From Nitrosomonadaceae bacterium (GTDB lineage Bacteria; Pseudomonadota; Gammaproteobacteria; Burkholderiales; Usitatibacteraceae): a stretch of DNA of 12,654 bases. The stretch spans positions 1 through 12,654 of the forward strand of contig JAJTHU010000116.1 of NCBI GenBank assembly GCA_021300055.1, given 5' to 3'. Below the pieces are notes generated by a model. That model saw only the letters and a program-made list of their open reading frames with translations. It had not been told where the DNA came from and searched no databases. This document shows, piece by piece, positions 1-7,021 of this stretch. The position numbers and the translations under genes were made by a program. Numbering within the stretch: position 1 is the stretch's first letter; every line of letters starts with the position of its first letter.

Positions 1-1010
1 TTAATGATGTGAAACACACCGGCGACCACGGCGAGCTTGGTATCGAGCCCGAAGAGTAAGGTGATCAGGCCGAGGTGCGAGATCGTCGAATAGGCGAGCA
101 GACCCTTGAGGTCGTGCTGGAAGATGGCGACCACAGCGCCGAGCAACAGCGTGGTGAGACCGGCTGTCGACACAATCCAGAACCAGAGATCGTTATCTCC
201 CAGGGCCGGATACATACGGGCAAGTAAAAACACGCCGGCTTTAACCATCGTGGCGGAGTGCAAGTAAGCCGACACCGGCGTCGGTGCCGCCATGGCGCGT
301 GGCAGCCAAAAATGAAATGGAAACTGCGCGCTCTTGGTGAATGCGCCCAACAACACTAACAGCAGTATCGGCGTGAACAACGGGTGTTGCTGCAATTGGG
401 CTTTGGCGGCGAATACGGCGTCGAGCTCGAAGCTACCGACCACCCGACCGATCAACACGACACCAGCCAGCAGCGCCAACCCGCCCATGCCGGTCACAGC
501 GAGCGCCATGCGCGCACCTTGGCGCGCATCCTCTCGATGACGCCAGTAGCCGATCAGCAGGAATGAAGCGAGGCTGGTGAGCTCCCAGAAAACAACCAAG
601 AGCAGCAAGTTGCTCGACGTCACCACGCCGAGCATCGCGCCCATAAAGAACATCAGAAATGCAAAAAAGCGCGCTGGTGGATCTTTCTCGGAAAGGTAGT
701 AGGCGCCGTACAGCACCACTAACGCACCGATGCCGAGAACCAACAAGGCAAACAAAAACGCTAAGCCATCGAGCCGCAGCGAAAAACTCACGCCGAGGGA
801 AGGGAGCCACGTCACCGAGAAGCGCGCTACCTCGCCCGCAAACGCGGCCGGGGCGAGCTTTGCCAGCAACGCGCAAGCGGCGAGTGTAAAGCCGCCGGCG
901 ATCCAACCAGCCAGCTTGCGCTGCGCGTTATCCACGCAGAGCAATACCAGCGCGCCCACAAAAGGCAGCGCGAGCATTAGCCACAGCGTTGTTGAATCAC
1001 CGGTGTTCAT
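1..1010 (-). CDS. mrpA: Multisubunit Na+/H+ antiporter subunit A (MrpA/MnhA/PhaA-like), 5' part only
   Basis: The minus strand reads open from an ATG at 1010 to the left edge without a stop, giving the first 336 residues; the family is usually about 770-980 residues, so the C-terminal part lies outside. Motifs of proton-pumping antiporter-like subunits (shared with NuoL/ND5) are clear: FWELTSLASFLLIG at about 141-154 with the conserved Glu 143, TKSAQFPFHFWLPRAM at about 225-240 with Lys 226, and APTPVSAYLHSATMVKAG at about 242-259 with His 251 and Lys 257. Many hydrophobic helices fit an inner-membrane protein. The Mrp complex exports Na+ (K+ in some Pha types) in exchange for H+ and serves in pH and salt tolerance. 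It follows a cation exchanger gene by 56 bases. I see no strong Shine-Dalgarno sequence, but the start fits the family. Partners mrpB-G would be expected further left. NuoL is less likely because of the YYLSEKDP...MGAMLGVV region typical of MrpA. Confidence 0.9.
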   Translation of the reverse strand, partial: MNTGDSTTLWLMLALPFVGALVLLCVDNAQRKLAGWIAGGFTLAACALLAKLAPAAFAGEVARFSVTWLPSLGVSFSLRLDGLAFLFALLVLGIGALVVLYGAYYLSEKDPPARFFAFLMFFMGAMLGVVTSSNLLLLVVFWELTSLASFLLIGYWRHREDARQGARMALAVTGMGGLALLAGVVLIGRVVGSFELDAVFAAKAQLQQHPLFTPILLLVLLGAFTKSAQFPFHFWLPRAMAAPTPVSAYLHSATMVKAGVFLLARMYPALGDNDLWFWIVSTAGLTTLLLGAVVAIFQHDLKGLLAYSTISHLGLITLLFGLDTKLAVVAGVFHII

Positions 1011-1066
1011 GGAATCTTATTGTTCTCTCTATGTTTGTTCCCTGCATCGAGCCCCCGCGATGCGCG

Positions 1067-2155
1067 TCAGCTTTGCGGCGACGGCGCTCGTCGCATGAAC
1101 GAGGCAATCAATGTCACAACCGTGATCGGCACGACAAACCACAACATCGCCGTGCTGAAGTATGGCAGCGCGTCGTGCTGCTGCGACATTAGGATCAGAT
1201 AAGCCGTGTACGCCGCGTAGTAGCCAACGAAGACCGCGCCCTCCCAGAGCGCGATTTCGCGCCCGGTGAAAAACACAGGCAAGCAAGCGACCGCAACGGC
1301 GAGCATGACCCACATGTCGAACGTGAGAATCGACGGCGCCACCACAAGGCTCGTCGGCGCGACGATGCCGGTGAGGCCGAGCACACCAAGAATATTGAAT
1401 GTATTGCTCCCAATCACGTTGCCTACCGCGATGTCGCGCTGACCACGGATGGTCGCCATGATCGAGGTCGCCACTTCGGGCATCGAGGTACCTGCCGCAA
1501 CGATCGTGAGGCCGATAACAAGCTCGGATACACCCATCGATTTGGCGAACTGGATAGCAGCATCCACCAACCAATTGGAGCCTTGGACGAGCAGCAGCAG
1601 CCCAACAATGATCAGCGCGACCTGTACGGACCAGTGACGATCCCACGTACTCGACATGTCCAGCTCTGCGGCTTGGTCTGAGCCCCCCGCGGCTGCGGCC
1701 GCCTTGGTCTCTTTGCGCGACTGCACCACGAGAAACACGGTGTAGGCAACCAGCAACCCAAACATCACGAGCGCCTCGGCACGGCCCACGTTTCCATTCC
1801 ACATCATGGCGATCAGCAACAGCGTTGCAGCGATCATGATGGGCACTTCCTGACGGATGATTTGTCGGCTGATCACTAGTGGCGCGACCAAAGCACAAGC
1901 ACCCAGGATGAACCACACATTGAAGATATTCGAACCAACAACGTTACCGATGGCGATGTCCACTTTTCCGTTCATGGCCGATTGCACCGACACTGCCATC
2001 TCAGGCGACGACGTTCCAAACGCAACAACCGTCAGCCCCACCACAAGAGGGGAGACACCAAACGAAATCGCGAGCTTGCCCGCACCACGCACCAGCGCCT
2101 CAGCACCGGCAATAAGCAGTACCAAGCCACCCAAAAACATCAGTAACGTCAACAT
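1067..2155 (-). CDS. CaCA-family Na+/Ca2+ exchanger-like membrane protein (YrbG type)
   Basis: This 362-residue inner-membrane protein belongs to the calcium/cation antiporter family, which moves Ca2+ out of the cytoplasm using the Na+ (or H+) gradient. The two inverted alpha-repeats that build the ion site are both visible: GLTVVAFGTSSPE at about 40-52 followed by GNVVGSN at 70-76, and GLTIVAAGTSMPE at about 215-227 followed by GNVIGSN at 245-251. The acidic residues Glu 52 and Glu 227 and both GSN motifs are intact, so it should be active. About ten hydrophobic segments are present, with a hydrophilic loop at about 146-175 between the halves, as usual. Length is slightly above the typical 310-360. 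An AAGGTG ribosome site lies about 8 bases before the ATG. It precedes the mrpA-like gene by 56 bases, suggesting co-transcription and joint cation homeostasis. The transported ion is inferred from the family. Confidence 0.93.
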   Translation of the reverse strand: MLTLLMFLGGLVLLIAGAEALVRGAGKLAISFGVSPLVVGLTVVAFGTSSPEMAVSVQSAMNGKVDIAIGNVVGSNIFNVWFILGACALVAPLVISRQIIRQEVPIMIAATLLLIAMMWNGNVGRAEALVMFGLLVAYTVFLVVQSRKETKAAAAAGGSDQAAELDMSSTWDRHWSVQVALIIVGLLLLVQGSNWLVDAAIQFAKSMGVSELVIGLTIVAAGTSMPEVATSIMATIRGQRDIAVGNVIGSNTFNILGVLGLTGIVAPTSLVVAPSILTFDMWVMLAVAVACLPVFFTGREIALWEGAVFVGYYAAYTAYLILMSQQHDALPYFSTAMLWFVVPITVVTLIASFMRRAPSPQS

Positions 2156-2315
2156 GTGCTGACACCTTTATGAAAAACGCCTCGGCAATGAGCTTGCGAG
2201 CGCGCGAAACTTACTGCCCCACCGCCAACATCGACAATAAGGCGACAAAGAGGTTTCAGACATTCTCCCCCGGTTGCGGTTCCATCATTATCCGCATCGC
2301 TGCAATTGCTGGATG
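2156..2315. other. Intergenic gap between the EcsC-family gene and the exchanger gene
   Basis: This 160-base gap lies upstream of the exchanger gene and downstream of the EcsC-family gene. I see no open frame with coding character and no convincing hairpin followed by a T run. It probably holds the promoter for the exchanger/mrp group, but no good -35/-10 pair stands out. The exchanger ribosome site (AAGGTG) lies at its left end. Confidence 0.4.
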
Positions 2316-3113
2316 TTAAAGCTGCTGATAAGCGCGCTTAACGGGATCCGTGCCGTGGATTTTTTCGAGGCGACGCACAATAAAGTGCCCACGCGCCGTG
2401 TTTTGGAAGTGCTCGATGAACAATGTGTTGATGAGCGCGCCAGAGGCCGCCCCGATGATCGGGATAGCCTGCGCTGCCGCCTTCTCTGACACCACAATCC
2501 CAAAGCGCGCCGAGATCAGCGACACCAAACGCACCAGCGCCGGCGCTCCCGCTTTGCTCATGCCTTTTTCGGCCAAGTACTTAGCCGCTTCAGATACTGC
2601 GCTCGCCATCGCCACGCGCGCCGCAAAGTAGCCAGACTCGGCGGCATTGTCAGACTCGCTGCGACCACCCAGGGCAAACACAGTCAAACAAGCGAGACGC
2701 GTGTCGATGTGCTGGACGTTCTCACCCTCGCTCTTGGCGATGTCGGCAATTGAGCGCAGCATGATGGTCGTCGATACCGGCAGTTCGACAGAGAGCGCTA
2801 GCAGGCCAAACGCACCCCCTACGGCACCGCTCGCGGCGGCGGCAAATTTATGCGCACGATCTTTTGAAGGGCGCGTATCGACGCCCTGCTCACCCAGCGA
2901 GCGAACTGCGACGTCGAGCGCCTTCATCATCGCCGCCTCAGACGCTTTGTGCACCGTCGTTTGAAAGCGCGCAGGCAGCATCGCCATGCCACGCTCGATG
3001 GGTGAGCCGAGCATTGACGACAAGCGCGCCGCGAGCCCAGGGTTTTCGAGCAACATCTTCGCGCGTTTTAGCTCGGACAATTCCTGCTTGCTGAGCGTCA
3101 CGCGCGCCTCCAT
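2316..3113 (-). CDS. EcsC-family protein, coupled to livF
   Basis: This 265-residue protein matches the EcsC family in layout: an N-terminal LLENPGLAARLSSMLGSPIE-like segment at about 21-40, then a Gly/Ala-rich hydrophobic core at about 90-125 containing GGAFGLLALSVELPVST and MLRSIADIAKSEGE, and another hydrophobic stretch at about 213-235. The family has no firm biochemical role; the founding member sits in the Bacillus ecsABC operon with an ABC transporter. The start at 3113 is preferred over a longer in-frame start at 3203 because the extra 30 residues would lie entirely inside livF and do not look like the family. Its ATG begins one base after the livF stop, with a GAGGCGG ribosome site inside the livF end, so it is translationally coupled to the LIV transporter operon. 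Possible membrane-associated accessory protein; the exact job is unknown. Confidence 0.88.
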   Translation of the reverse strand: MEARVTLSKQELSELKRAKMLLENPGLAARLSSMLGSPIERGMAMLPARFQTTVHKASEAAMMKALDVAVRSLGEQGVDTRPSKDRAHKFAAAASGAVGGAFGLLALSVELPVSTTIMLRSIADIAKSEGENVQHIDTRLACLTVFALGGRSESDNAAESGYFAARVAMASAVSEAAKYLAEKGMSKAGAPALVRLVSLISARFGIVVSEKAAAQAIPIIGAASGALINTLFIEHFQNTARGHFIVRRLEKIHGTDPVKRAYQQL

Positions 3114-3114
3114 G

Positions 3115-3831
3115 TCAAGCCGCCTCGCCGAGATAAGCTTCGCGAACCCGCGGATCGTGAAGCAAGTCCGCGGAGCGTCCTTCGAAGCTAACCAGTCCGC
3201 CATCCATCACGTAGGCGCGATGGCTCACCTGCAAAGCGAGCTTGGCGTTTTGTTCGATCAGCAAAATCGTCATGCCCTGCGCAGCCACTTCACGCACGAC
3301 CTCAAAAATCTTTTGCACCATGATTGGGGCAAGCCCCATTGACGGCTCATCAAGCAGCAACATTTTGGGTCGCGACATCAGCGCCCGCGAAATGGCGAGC
3401 ATCTGTTGCTCACCACCGGACAGCGTGCCCGCTGTTTGCTTGGCACGCTCCTTGAGGCGCGGGAAACGCGTGTACGCGACTTCGATATCCTGCGCAATCG
3501 CGACCTTATCGCGTCGATGATAGGCGCCCATCAGGAGGTTCTCTTCGATGGTCAACCCCGGAAACACACCACGCCCTTCCGGCACCAGCGCCAAGCCCAT
3601 CTGTGCGATTTCGTGCGCGGGCTTACCGGCAATCTCTTTGCCGTCGTAGGTAATTCGTCCGGTATACGGCTTGAGCATGCCGCTAATCGCCTTCAGCGTT
3701 GTTGTCTTGCCTGCGCCGTTTGCACCGATCAAGGTGACAAGCTCTCCTTCAGCGACACTGATGTTGATGCCCTTGACCGCTTGGATGCCGCCGTAGCTGA
3801 TCTTTACATCCGAGAGTGTGAGCAGGCTCAT
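3115..3831 (-). CDS. livF: Branched-chain amino acid ABC transporter ATPase LivF
   Basis: This 238-residue cytoplasmic ATPase powers LIV-type uptake together with LivG and the permeases LivH and LivM. It shows the Walker A motif GANGAGKT at 36-43, the LivF hallmark PEGRGVFPGLTIEENLLMGA at about 84-103, signature LSGGEQQ at 137-143, Walker B MLLLDEP at 157-163, and IEQN at 192-195, where LivF proteins carry Gln instead of the usual switch His. The start at 3831 is chosen because a GGAGG site sits 7 bases upstream and the protein then begins MSLLTLSDVK, as in the family; an in-frame start at 3849 would lie upstream of that site. Its ATG overlaps the TGA of a 49-codon mini-ORF that repeats the first 22 livF codons. 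The gene is intact and of normal length. Confidence 0.96.
   Translation of the reverse strand: MSLLTLSDVKISYGGIQAVKGINISVAEGELVTLIGANGAGKTTTLKAISGMLKPYTGRITYDGKEIAGKPAHEIAQMGLALVPEGRGVFPGLTIEENLLMGAYHRRDKVAIAQDIEVAYTRFPRLKERAKQTAGTLSGGEQQMLAISRALMSRPKMLLLDEPSMGLAPIMVQKIFEVVREVAAQGMTILLIEQNAKLALQVSHRAYVMDGGLVSFEGRSADLLHDPRVREAYLGEAA
3766..3831 (-). repeat. Direct repeat copy 2: the 5' end of functional livF (66 bases)
   Basis: These are the first 22 codons of intact livF, repeated 146 bases upstream at 3912-3977. Both copies are preceded by CGGAGG and a 7-base spacer, so the similarity includes the ribosome site. Confidence 0.9.
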
Positions 3832-3838
3832 TGATCTA

Positions 3839-3843
3839 CCTCC
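3839..3843 (-). promoter_or_regulatory. livF ribosome binding site
   Basis: The minus strand reads GGAGG here, 7 bases before the livF ATG at 3831. It decides the livF start. An equivalent GGAGG at 3985-3989, also 7 bases before its ATG, serves the truncated livF copy. Confidence 0.75.
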
Positions 3844-3844
3844 G

Positions 3845-3917
3845 GGCATCCTTCGGCGACTCGCCCTATCGGATCCCCGTAAACGGGGCCCCTCCTCTTA
3901 TGGCTCGCGCCGATGCC
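3845..3917 (-). repeat. Structured GC-rich block with terminal inverted repeats between the livF copies
   Basis: This 73-base block is bounded by GGCATC at 3845-3850 and its complement GATGCC at 3912-3917. Inside are two further inverted repeats: GGCGA-C-TCGCC at 3855-3865 and CCCCGT-AA-ACGGGG at 3875-3888. It resembles a small palindromic repeat element, but the family is not recognised. The left part also carries the livF ribosome site nearby, so folding could affect livF translation. Confidence 0.5.
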
Positions 3918-3977
3918 CTTGACCGCTTGGATGCCGCCGTAGCTAATCTTTACGTCTGAAAGTGTCAGGAGGCTCAT
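3912..3977 (-). repeat. Direct repeat copy 1 of the livF 5' end (66 bases)
   Basis: This copy corresponds codon for codon to 3766-3831. It differs at six third positions (codons 3, 4, 6, 7, 8 and 11), all synonymous. Codons 12-22 are identical at the base level. Confidence 0.9.
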
Positions 3978-4765
3978 GCGCTTGCCTCCGCTGGTGCCGT
4001 GGCTGGGTCCGCGCCAAGATAGGCCTCGATCACTTTCGGATCGCGTTGCACATCCGCTGGCACCCCCTCGGCGATCTTCTTGCCGTAGTCGAGAACCGCG
4101 ATGCGGTCACACAGCCCCATCACCAACTTCACGTCGTGCTCGATTAGCAGGACGGTCACACCACGCGCACGAATCGACTCAATGAGCCCACGCAACGCCA
4201 CTTTCTCTGTGGCGTTCATACCCGCCGCTGGCTCATCGAGAGCAAGCAGCTTCGGATCGGTGGCGAGCGCACGGGCGATCTCTAGACGGCGCTGACCTCC
4301 GTAGGACAAATGCTTGGCCACATCGTTGGCACGTTCATCGATCTCGACAAACTTCAGCAACTCATGGGCGCGCGCCTCGATCTCTTGCTCCTCGATGCGC
4401 GTCGCCCGCGTGCGCAGCATCGCCCCGAAAACTCCCGCTTTGGTACGCACGTGGCGTCCGATCATGACGTTTTCGATTGCCGACAAATTCTGAAACAAGC
4501 GAATGTTCTGAAACGTGCGGGCAATGCCGCGCGCTGCGATCCGATCAGCGCTCAGGTCCTTGATAAGCGCACCCTGGAAATGAATCTCGCCCGTTGTGTA
4601 GGGATACATGCCGGTGATGACGTTAAACATCGTCGTTTTACCCGCACCATTCGGGCCGATGAGTCCATACACCTGGCCTTCAGCGACATCGAAGCTCACG
4701 TCCGATAGAGCGGTGAGGCCGCCGAACTGCTTGCTGACACCGCGAACCGAAAGCAGCGCGGTCAT
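3974..4765 (-). CDS. livG: Branched-chain amino acid ABC transporter ATPase LivG
   Basis: This 263-residue ATPase is the partner of LivF. Walker A GPNGAGKT lies at 37-44, the Q-loop Gln at 86 in RTFQNIRLFQNLSAIENVMIG (typical LivG), signature LSYGGQ at 153-158, Walker B LLALDEP at 173-179 followed by the LivG hallmark GMNATEK, and the switch His at 210. The C-terminal AEGVPADVQRDPKVIEAYLG motif ends in a short Ala/Pro-rich tail. Its ATG overlaps the livM stop (ATGA), so it is translationally coupled to livM, and its own TGA overlaps the start of the truncated livF copy. All catalytic residues are present. Confidence 0.96.
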   Translation of the reverse strand: MTALLSVRGVSKQFGGLTALSDVSFDVAEGQVYGLIGPNGAGKTTMFNVITGMYPYTTGEIHFQGALIKDLSADRIAARGIARTFQNIRLFQNLSAIENVMIGRHVRTKAGVFGAMLRTRATRIEEQEIEARAHELLKFVEIDERANDVAKHLSYGGQRRLEIARALATDPKLLALDEPAAGMNATEKVALRGLIESIRARGVTVLLIEHDVKLVMGLCDRIAVLDYGKKIAEGVPADVQRDPKVIEAYLGADPATAPAEASA

Positions 4766-5847
4766 GATTCGCTCCGACTCAGTTCGCGCTGCCGCACGGC
4801 GGAGGGCAGCAAGCCTGCGGGTCGATACAACATCATCACCACCATGGCCAGACCGAACAGCAACATGCGTAGAACTTCGGCCTCAATGAGTTGTTTGCCA
4901 AACAGCGCCTTTTGCGCGGGCTCAACGGTGTACCGCAAGATCTCGGGCACAAAAGAAAGCAGGATTGCGCCGAGGACCACCCCCCAGACGTTTCCCATAC
5001 CGCCGAGCACCACCATCGCCAAGATCATCACCGACTCGGTCAGCGTGAAGCTCTCTGGGCTGATGAAGCTTTGGATCGATGCAAACACACCGCCCGCCAC
5101 GCCGCCGAAGGAAGCCCCCATCGCGAACGCGAGCAACTTCATATTGGTGGTGTTGATGCCCATGGCGCGCGCGGCCAATTCATCCTCGCGAATCGCCTCC
5201 CAAGCACGGCCTACACGCGAATTCTGCAAGCGCAGATTGACGATGATCACCACCATCAGAATGAATAGCAGCAGGTAGTAATACTTGATGAGCCCCGGTA
5301 GCGCGAAGTCGCCGAAACGCGAAGTCGTCCCAAAGTCGAGGCCGAGGAACTTGATGGAGTCAATCGTCGTGATGCCCTTCGGCCCGTTAGTGATGTTCCA
5401 CGGCTCGGAGAGGTTATTCATGAAAATGCGGATGATCTCGCCGAAGCCGAGCGTTACGATCGCCAAATAATCGCCACGCAGTTTCAGCGTCGGCGACCCG
5501 AGCAGTACTCCAAAGAAACAGGCGAACAATGCGCCGATGGGCAGGATTACCCAGAACGGCAAATGAATGCCGAAGTGCGGAGACGCCAGCAGTGCGTACA
5601 CATACGCACCGACGGCATAGAACGCGATGTAGCCCAAATCGAGCAGCCCGGCAAAGCCAACCACGATGTTGAGGCCCAAGGCCAACAACGCAAACAGAAT
5701 GGCGAGGTTGGTGATACGTACCCACGCCATACCAACCATGCTCAGCGCAAATGGCAGGGCAATGAGCGAAATCGCGATCAACGCCACACCCACCCACAAC
5801 GTCGCGGGGTGATGACGAATGCTAGCGGGCAGATAGCTCCTAACCAT
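4762..5847 (-). CDS. livM: Branched-chain amino acid ABC transporter permease LivM
   Basis: This 361-residue inner-membrane permease pairs with LivH to form the transport channel for branched-chain or related amino acids. The family motif GLNIVVGFAGLLDLGYIAFYAVGAY lies at about 58-82, the LRGDYLAIVTLGFGEIIRI segment at about 123-141, the cytoplasmic coupling loop GRAWEAIREDELAARAMGIN that contacts the ATPases at about 213-232, and LGGMGNVWGVVLGA at about 281-294. About ten hydrophobic helices are visible. The N-terminal cytoplasmic tail has His and Arg (about 1-15), and length is in the family range. It starts 8 bases after the livH stop and overlaps livG by four bases, placing it in the livHMGF operon. 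Substrate preference cannot be read from the permease. Confidence 0.96.
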   Translation of the reverse strand: MVRSYLPASIRHHPATLWVGVALIAISLIALPFALSMVGMAWVRITNLAILFALLALGLNIVVGFAGLLDLGYIAFYAVGAYVYALLASPHFGIHLPFWVILPIGALFACFFGVLLGSPTLKLRGDYLAIVTLGFGEIIRIFMNNLSEPWNITNGPKGITTIDSIKFLGLDFGTTSRFGDFALPGLIKYYYLLLFILMVVIIVNLRLQNSRVGRAWEAIREDELAARAMGINTTNMKLLAFAMGASFGGVAGGVFASIQSFISPESFTLTESVMILAMVVLGGMGNVWGVVLGAILLSFVPEILRYTVEPAQKALFGKQLIEAEVLRMLLFGLAMVVMMLYRPAGLLPSAVRQRELSRSES

Positions 5848-5855
5848 GCATGCCC

Positions 5856-6854
5856 CTATGCGCGATCAGCCACGCGTTCGCCCAACAAACCTTGCGGACG
5901 GAACACCAGCACCAAAATGAGCACGATAAACGCGAATACGTCCTTGTAGCTCGAGCCAAACACGGCCATGTTGTTGTTGGCTTCGCAAAGCGCGGTGAAG
6001 CCCGGGAGAAATTTATCAAGCGTGCACACATTGGTCAGGTCGCCCATGTAGCCCGCACCGAAAGCCTCAATCAGACCAATCAAGATGCCGCCGAGCACCG
6101 CACCCGCCAAGTTACCGATGCCGCCCAGCACCGCCGCGCAGAAAGCCTTGAGGCCGAGCATGAACCCCATCTGATAGTGCGCAATGCCGTAGTAGCTACC
6201 AATCATCACACCGGCAATCGCGCCGAGCCCTGCGCCGATCACGAATGTGAACGAAATGACGTTGTTGGACGAGATACCCATTAGCCCCGCCACATCCGGT
6301 CGCTGCGACACTGCGCGCATGGCGATGCCAATCCGCGTCTTGTACACGAGCAACACGAGCCCGACCATCATCGCGATCGATAGCACAATGATGGCGATCT
6401 GAATGTTGGTGATCGTCGCGGACGTCGCAGAGCTCGTGAGGTGGTAGGTTTCGTTGGGGATGATCTGCGGGAACGAAATGTAATTGCGCCCCCAGATGAG
6501 CAAGGCCACGTGCTGCAGGATGATAGAAACACCGATGGCCGTGATCAGTGGCGCGAGACGCGGCGCGTTGCGCAGTGGGCGATACGCTACCTTCTCGACC
6601 GAATAGCCCACCGCCATACAAATCGGTATCGCGGCCAACACACCGAGCGCGACGATGAGCGGTGGCGGTACACCCGAGCCATTCAGCGCAACGATCACCG
6701 AAAACGCCACCATCGCACCGATCATCACGACCTCGCCATGCGCGAAGTTGATCAGCTGGATGATGCCGTAGACCATCGTATAGCCAAGCGCCACCACAGC
6801 ATAGACACAACCGAGTGTCAGGCCATTGATGAGTTGCTGAAGAAAAACATCCAC
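5856..6854 (-). CDS. livH: Branched-chain amino acid ABC transporter permease LivH
   Basis: This 332-residue permease begins with the family pattern FLQQLINGLTLGCVYAVVALGYTMVYGIIQLINFAHGE at about 4-41. The coupling loop TRIGIAMRAVSQRPDVAGLMGI is at about 173-194, and AAVLGGIGNLAGAVLGGILIGLIEA at about 240-264. It ends with DVFAFIVLILVLVFRPQGLLGERVADRA. Between GYMGDLT (about 269-274) and VFGSSYKD (about 298-305) there is an extra loop with Cys 277 and Cys 290, which many LivH proteins lack as I recall the family; this makes it longer than the usual 290-310 residues. The region upstream has no strong ribosome site close to the ATG, but the start fits the family. It heads the livHMGF group, after the livJ terminator region. 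Confidence 0.95.
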   Translation of the reverse strand: MDVFLQQLINGLTLGCVYAVVALGYTMVYGIIQLINFAHGEVVMIGAMVAFSVIVALNGSGVPPPLIVALGVLAAIPICMAVGYSVEKVAYRPLRNAPRLAPLITAIGVSIILQHVALLIWGRNYISFPQIIPNETYHLTSSATSATITNIQIAIIVLSIAMMVGLVLLVYKTRIGIAMRAVSQRPDVAGLMGISSNNVISFTFVIGAGLGAIAGVMIGSYYGIAHYQMGFMLGLKAFCAAVLGGIGNLAGAVLGGILIGLIEAFGAGYMGDLTNVCTLDKFLPGFTALCEANNNMAVFGSSYKDVFAFIVLILVLVFRPQGLLGERVADRA

Positions 6855-6939
6855 GCCGCTTTTGTCCCTTGCTTAAGTCGCCGTACAGCCCGCTAAGGGC
6901 AGTGTACACGTTGCTGTCTAGTCGGTCGCACTAGGCTTG

Positions 6940-6955
6940 CGGCGCTGCCGCGCCG
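6940..6955. other. Second hairpin between livJ and livH
   Basis: A perfect 6-bp stem, CGGCGC and GCGCCG, closes a TGCC loop. It sits between the livJ terminator and livH, with no T run after it. It may be part of a readthrough or mRNA-stability region. Confidence 0.4.
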
Positions 6956-6974
6956 TTGCCGCTGGGTCGCGCAT

Positions 6975-7008
6975 ACAAAAACGGCACCGTTCCCGGTGCC
7001 GTTTTTGT
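6975..7008. terminator. Hairpin terminator after livJ (bidirectional shape)
   Basis: A perfect 15-bp inverted repeat (6975-6989 and 6994-7008) closes a 4-base TTCC loop. The GC-rich core CGGCACCG is flanked by A5 on one side and T5 on the other, the form of a Rho-independent terminator on either strand. It starts 13 bases after the livJ stop. Because livHMGF lie directly downstream on the same strand, it probably gives more livJ than permease transcript, with partial readthrough or a separate livH promoter. Confidence 0.88.
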
Positions 7009-7021
7009 GGTGCTGGGCTGC

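Larger units (their letters stand above)
3828..3977 (-). pseudogene. Truncated second copy of the livF 5' end; 49-codon coupled mini-ORF
   Basis: A short reading frame of 49 codons begins at 3977. Its first 22 residues (MSLLTLSDVK through VKGI) are identical to the start of LivF, then it continues into 27 unrelated residues rich in Gly, Arg and Pro, and stops with TGA at 3830-3828. Its ATG overlaps the livG TGA (ATGA), the arrangement expected for the original livF start, and it has its own GGAGG site 7 bases upstream. Its TGA overlaps the ATG of the real livF (again ATGA), so ribosomes could pass livG, mini-ORF and livF in a coupled chain. It cuts off before the Walker A motif and cannot be an ATPase. 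It may be a relic of a broken livF, or a leader peptide kept for coupling. It is too short for most gene callers. Confidence 0.75.

Noticed and set aside
433..906. 157-codon open frame on the minus strand
   Set aside because: Shadow of the mrpA-like gene, whose frame is open to the window edge and carries all family motifs.
1029..1916. 295-codon open frame on the minus strand
   Set aside because: It overlaps the CaCA exchanger in another frame; its product is rich in Arg, Cys, His and Trp with no domain, whereas the exchanger frame has both alpha-repeats intact.
3114..3203. N-terminal extension of the EcsC-family protein
   Set aside because: The 30 extra residues lie within the livF coding end and do not resemble the family; the ATG at 3113 is coupled to the livF stop.
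3828..3977. Assembly artefact as the explanation of the livF repeat
   Set aside because: The two copies differ at six positions, all third-codon, which a duplicated read or mis-join would not produce.
6196..6909. 237-codon open frame on the minus strand
   Set aside because: Shadow of livH; composition is unlike a protein and the livH frame has full family motifs.
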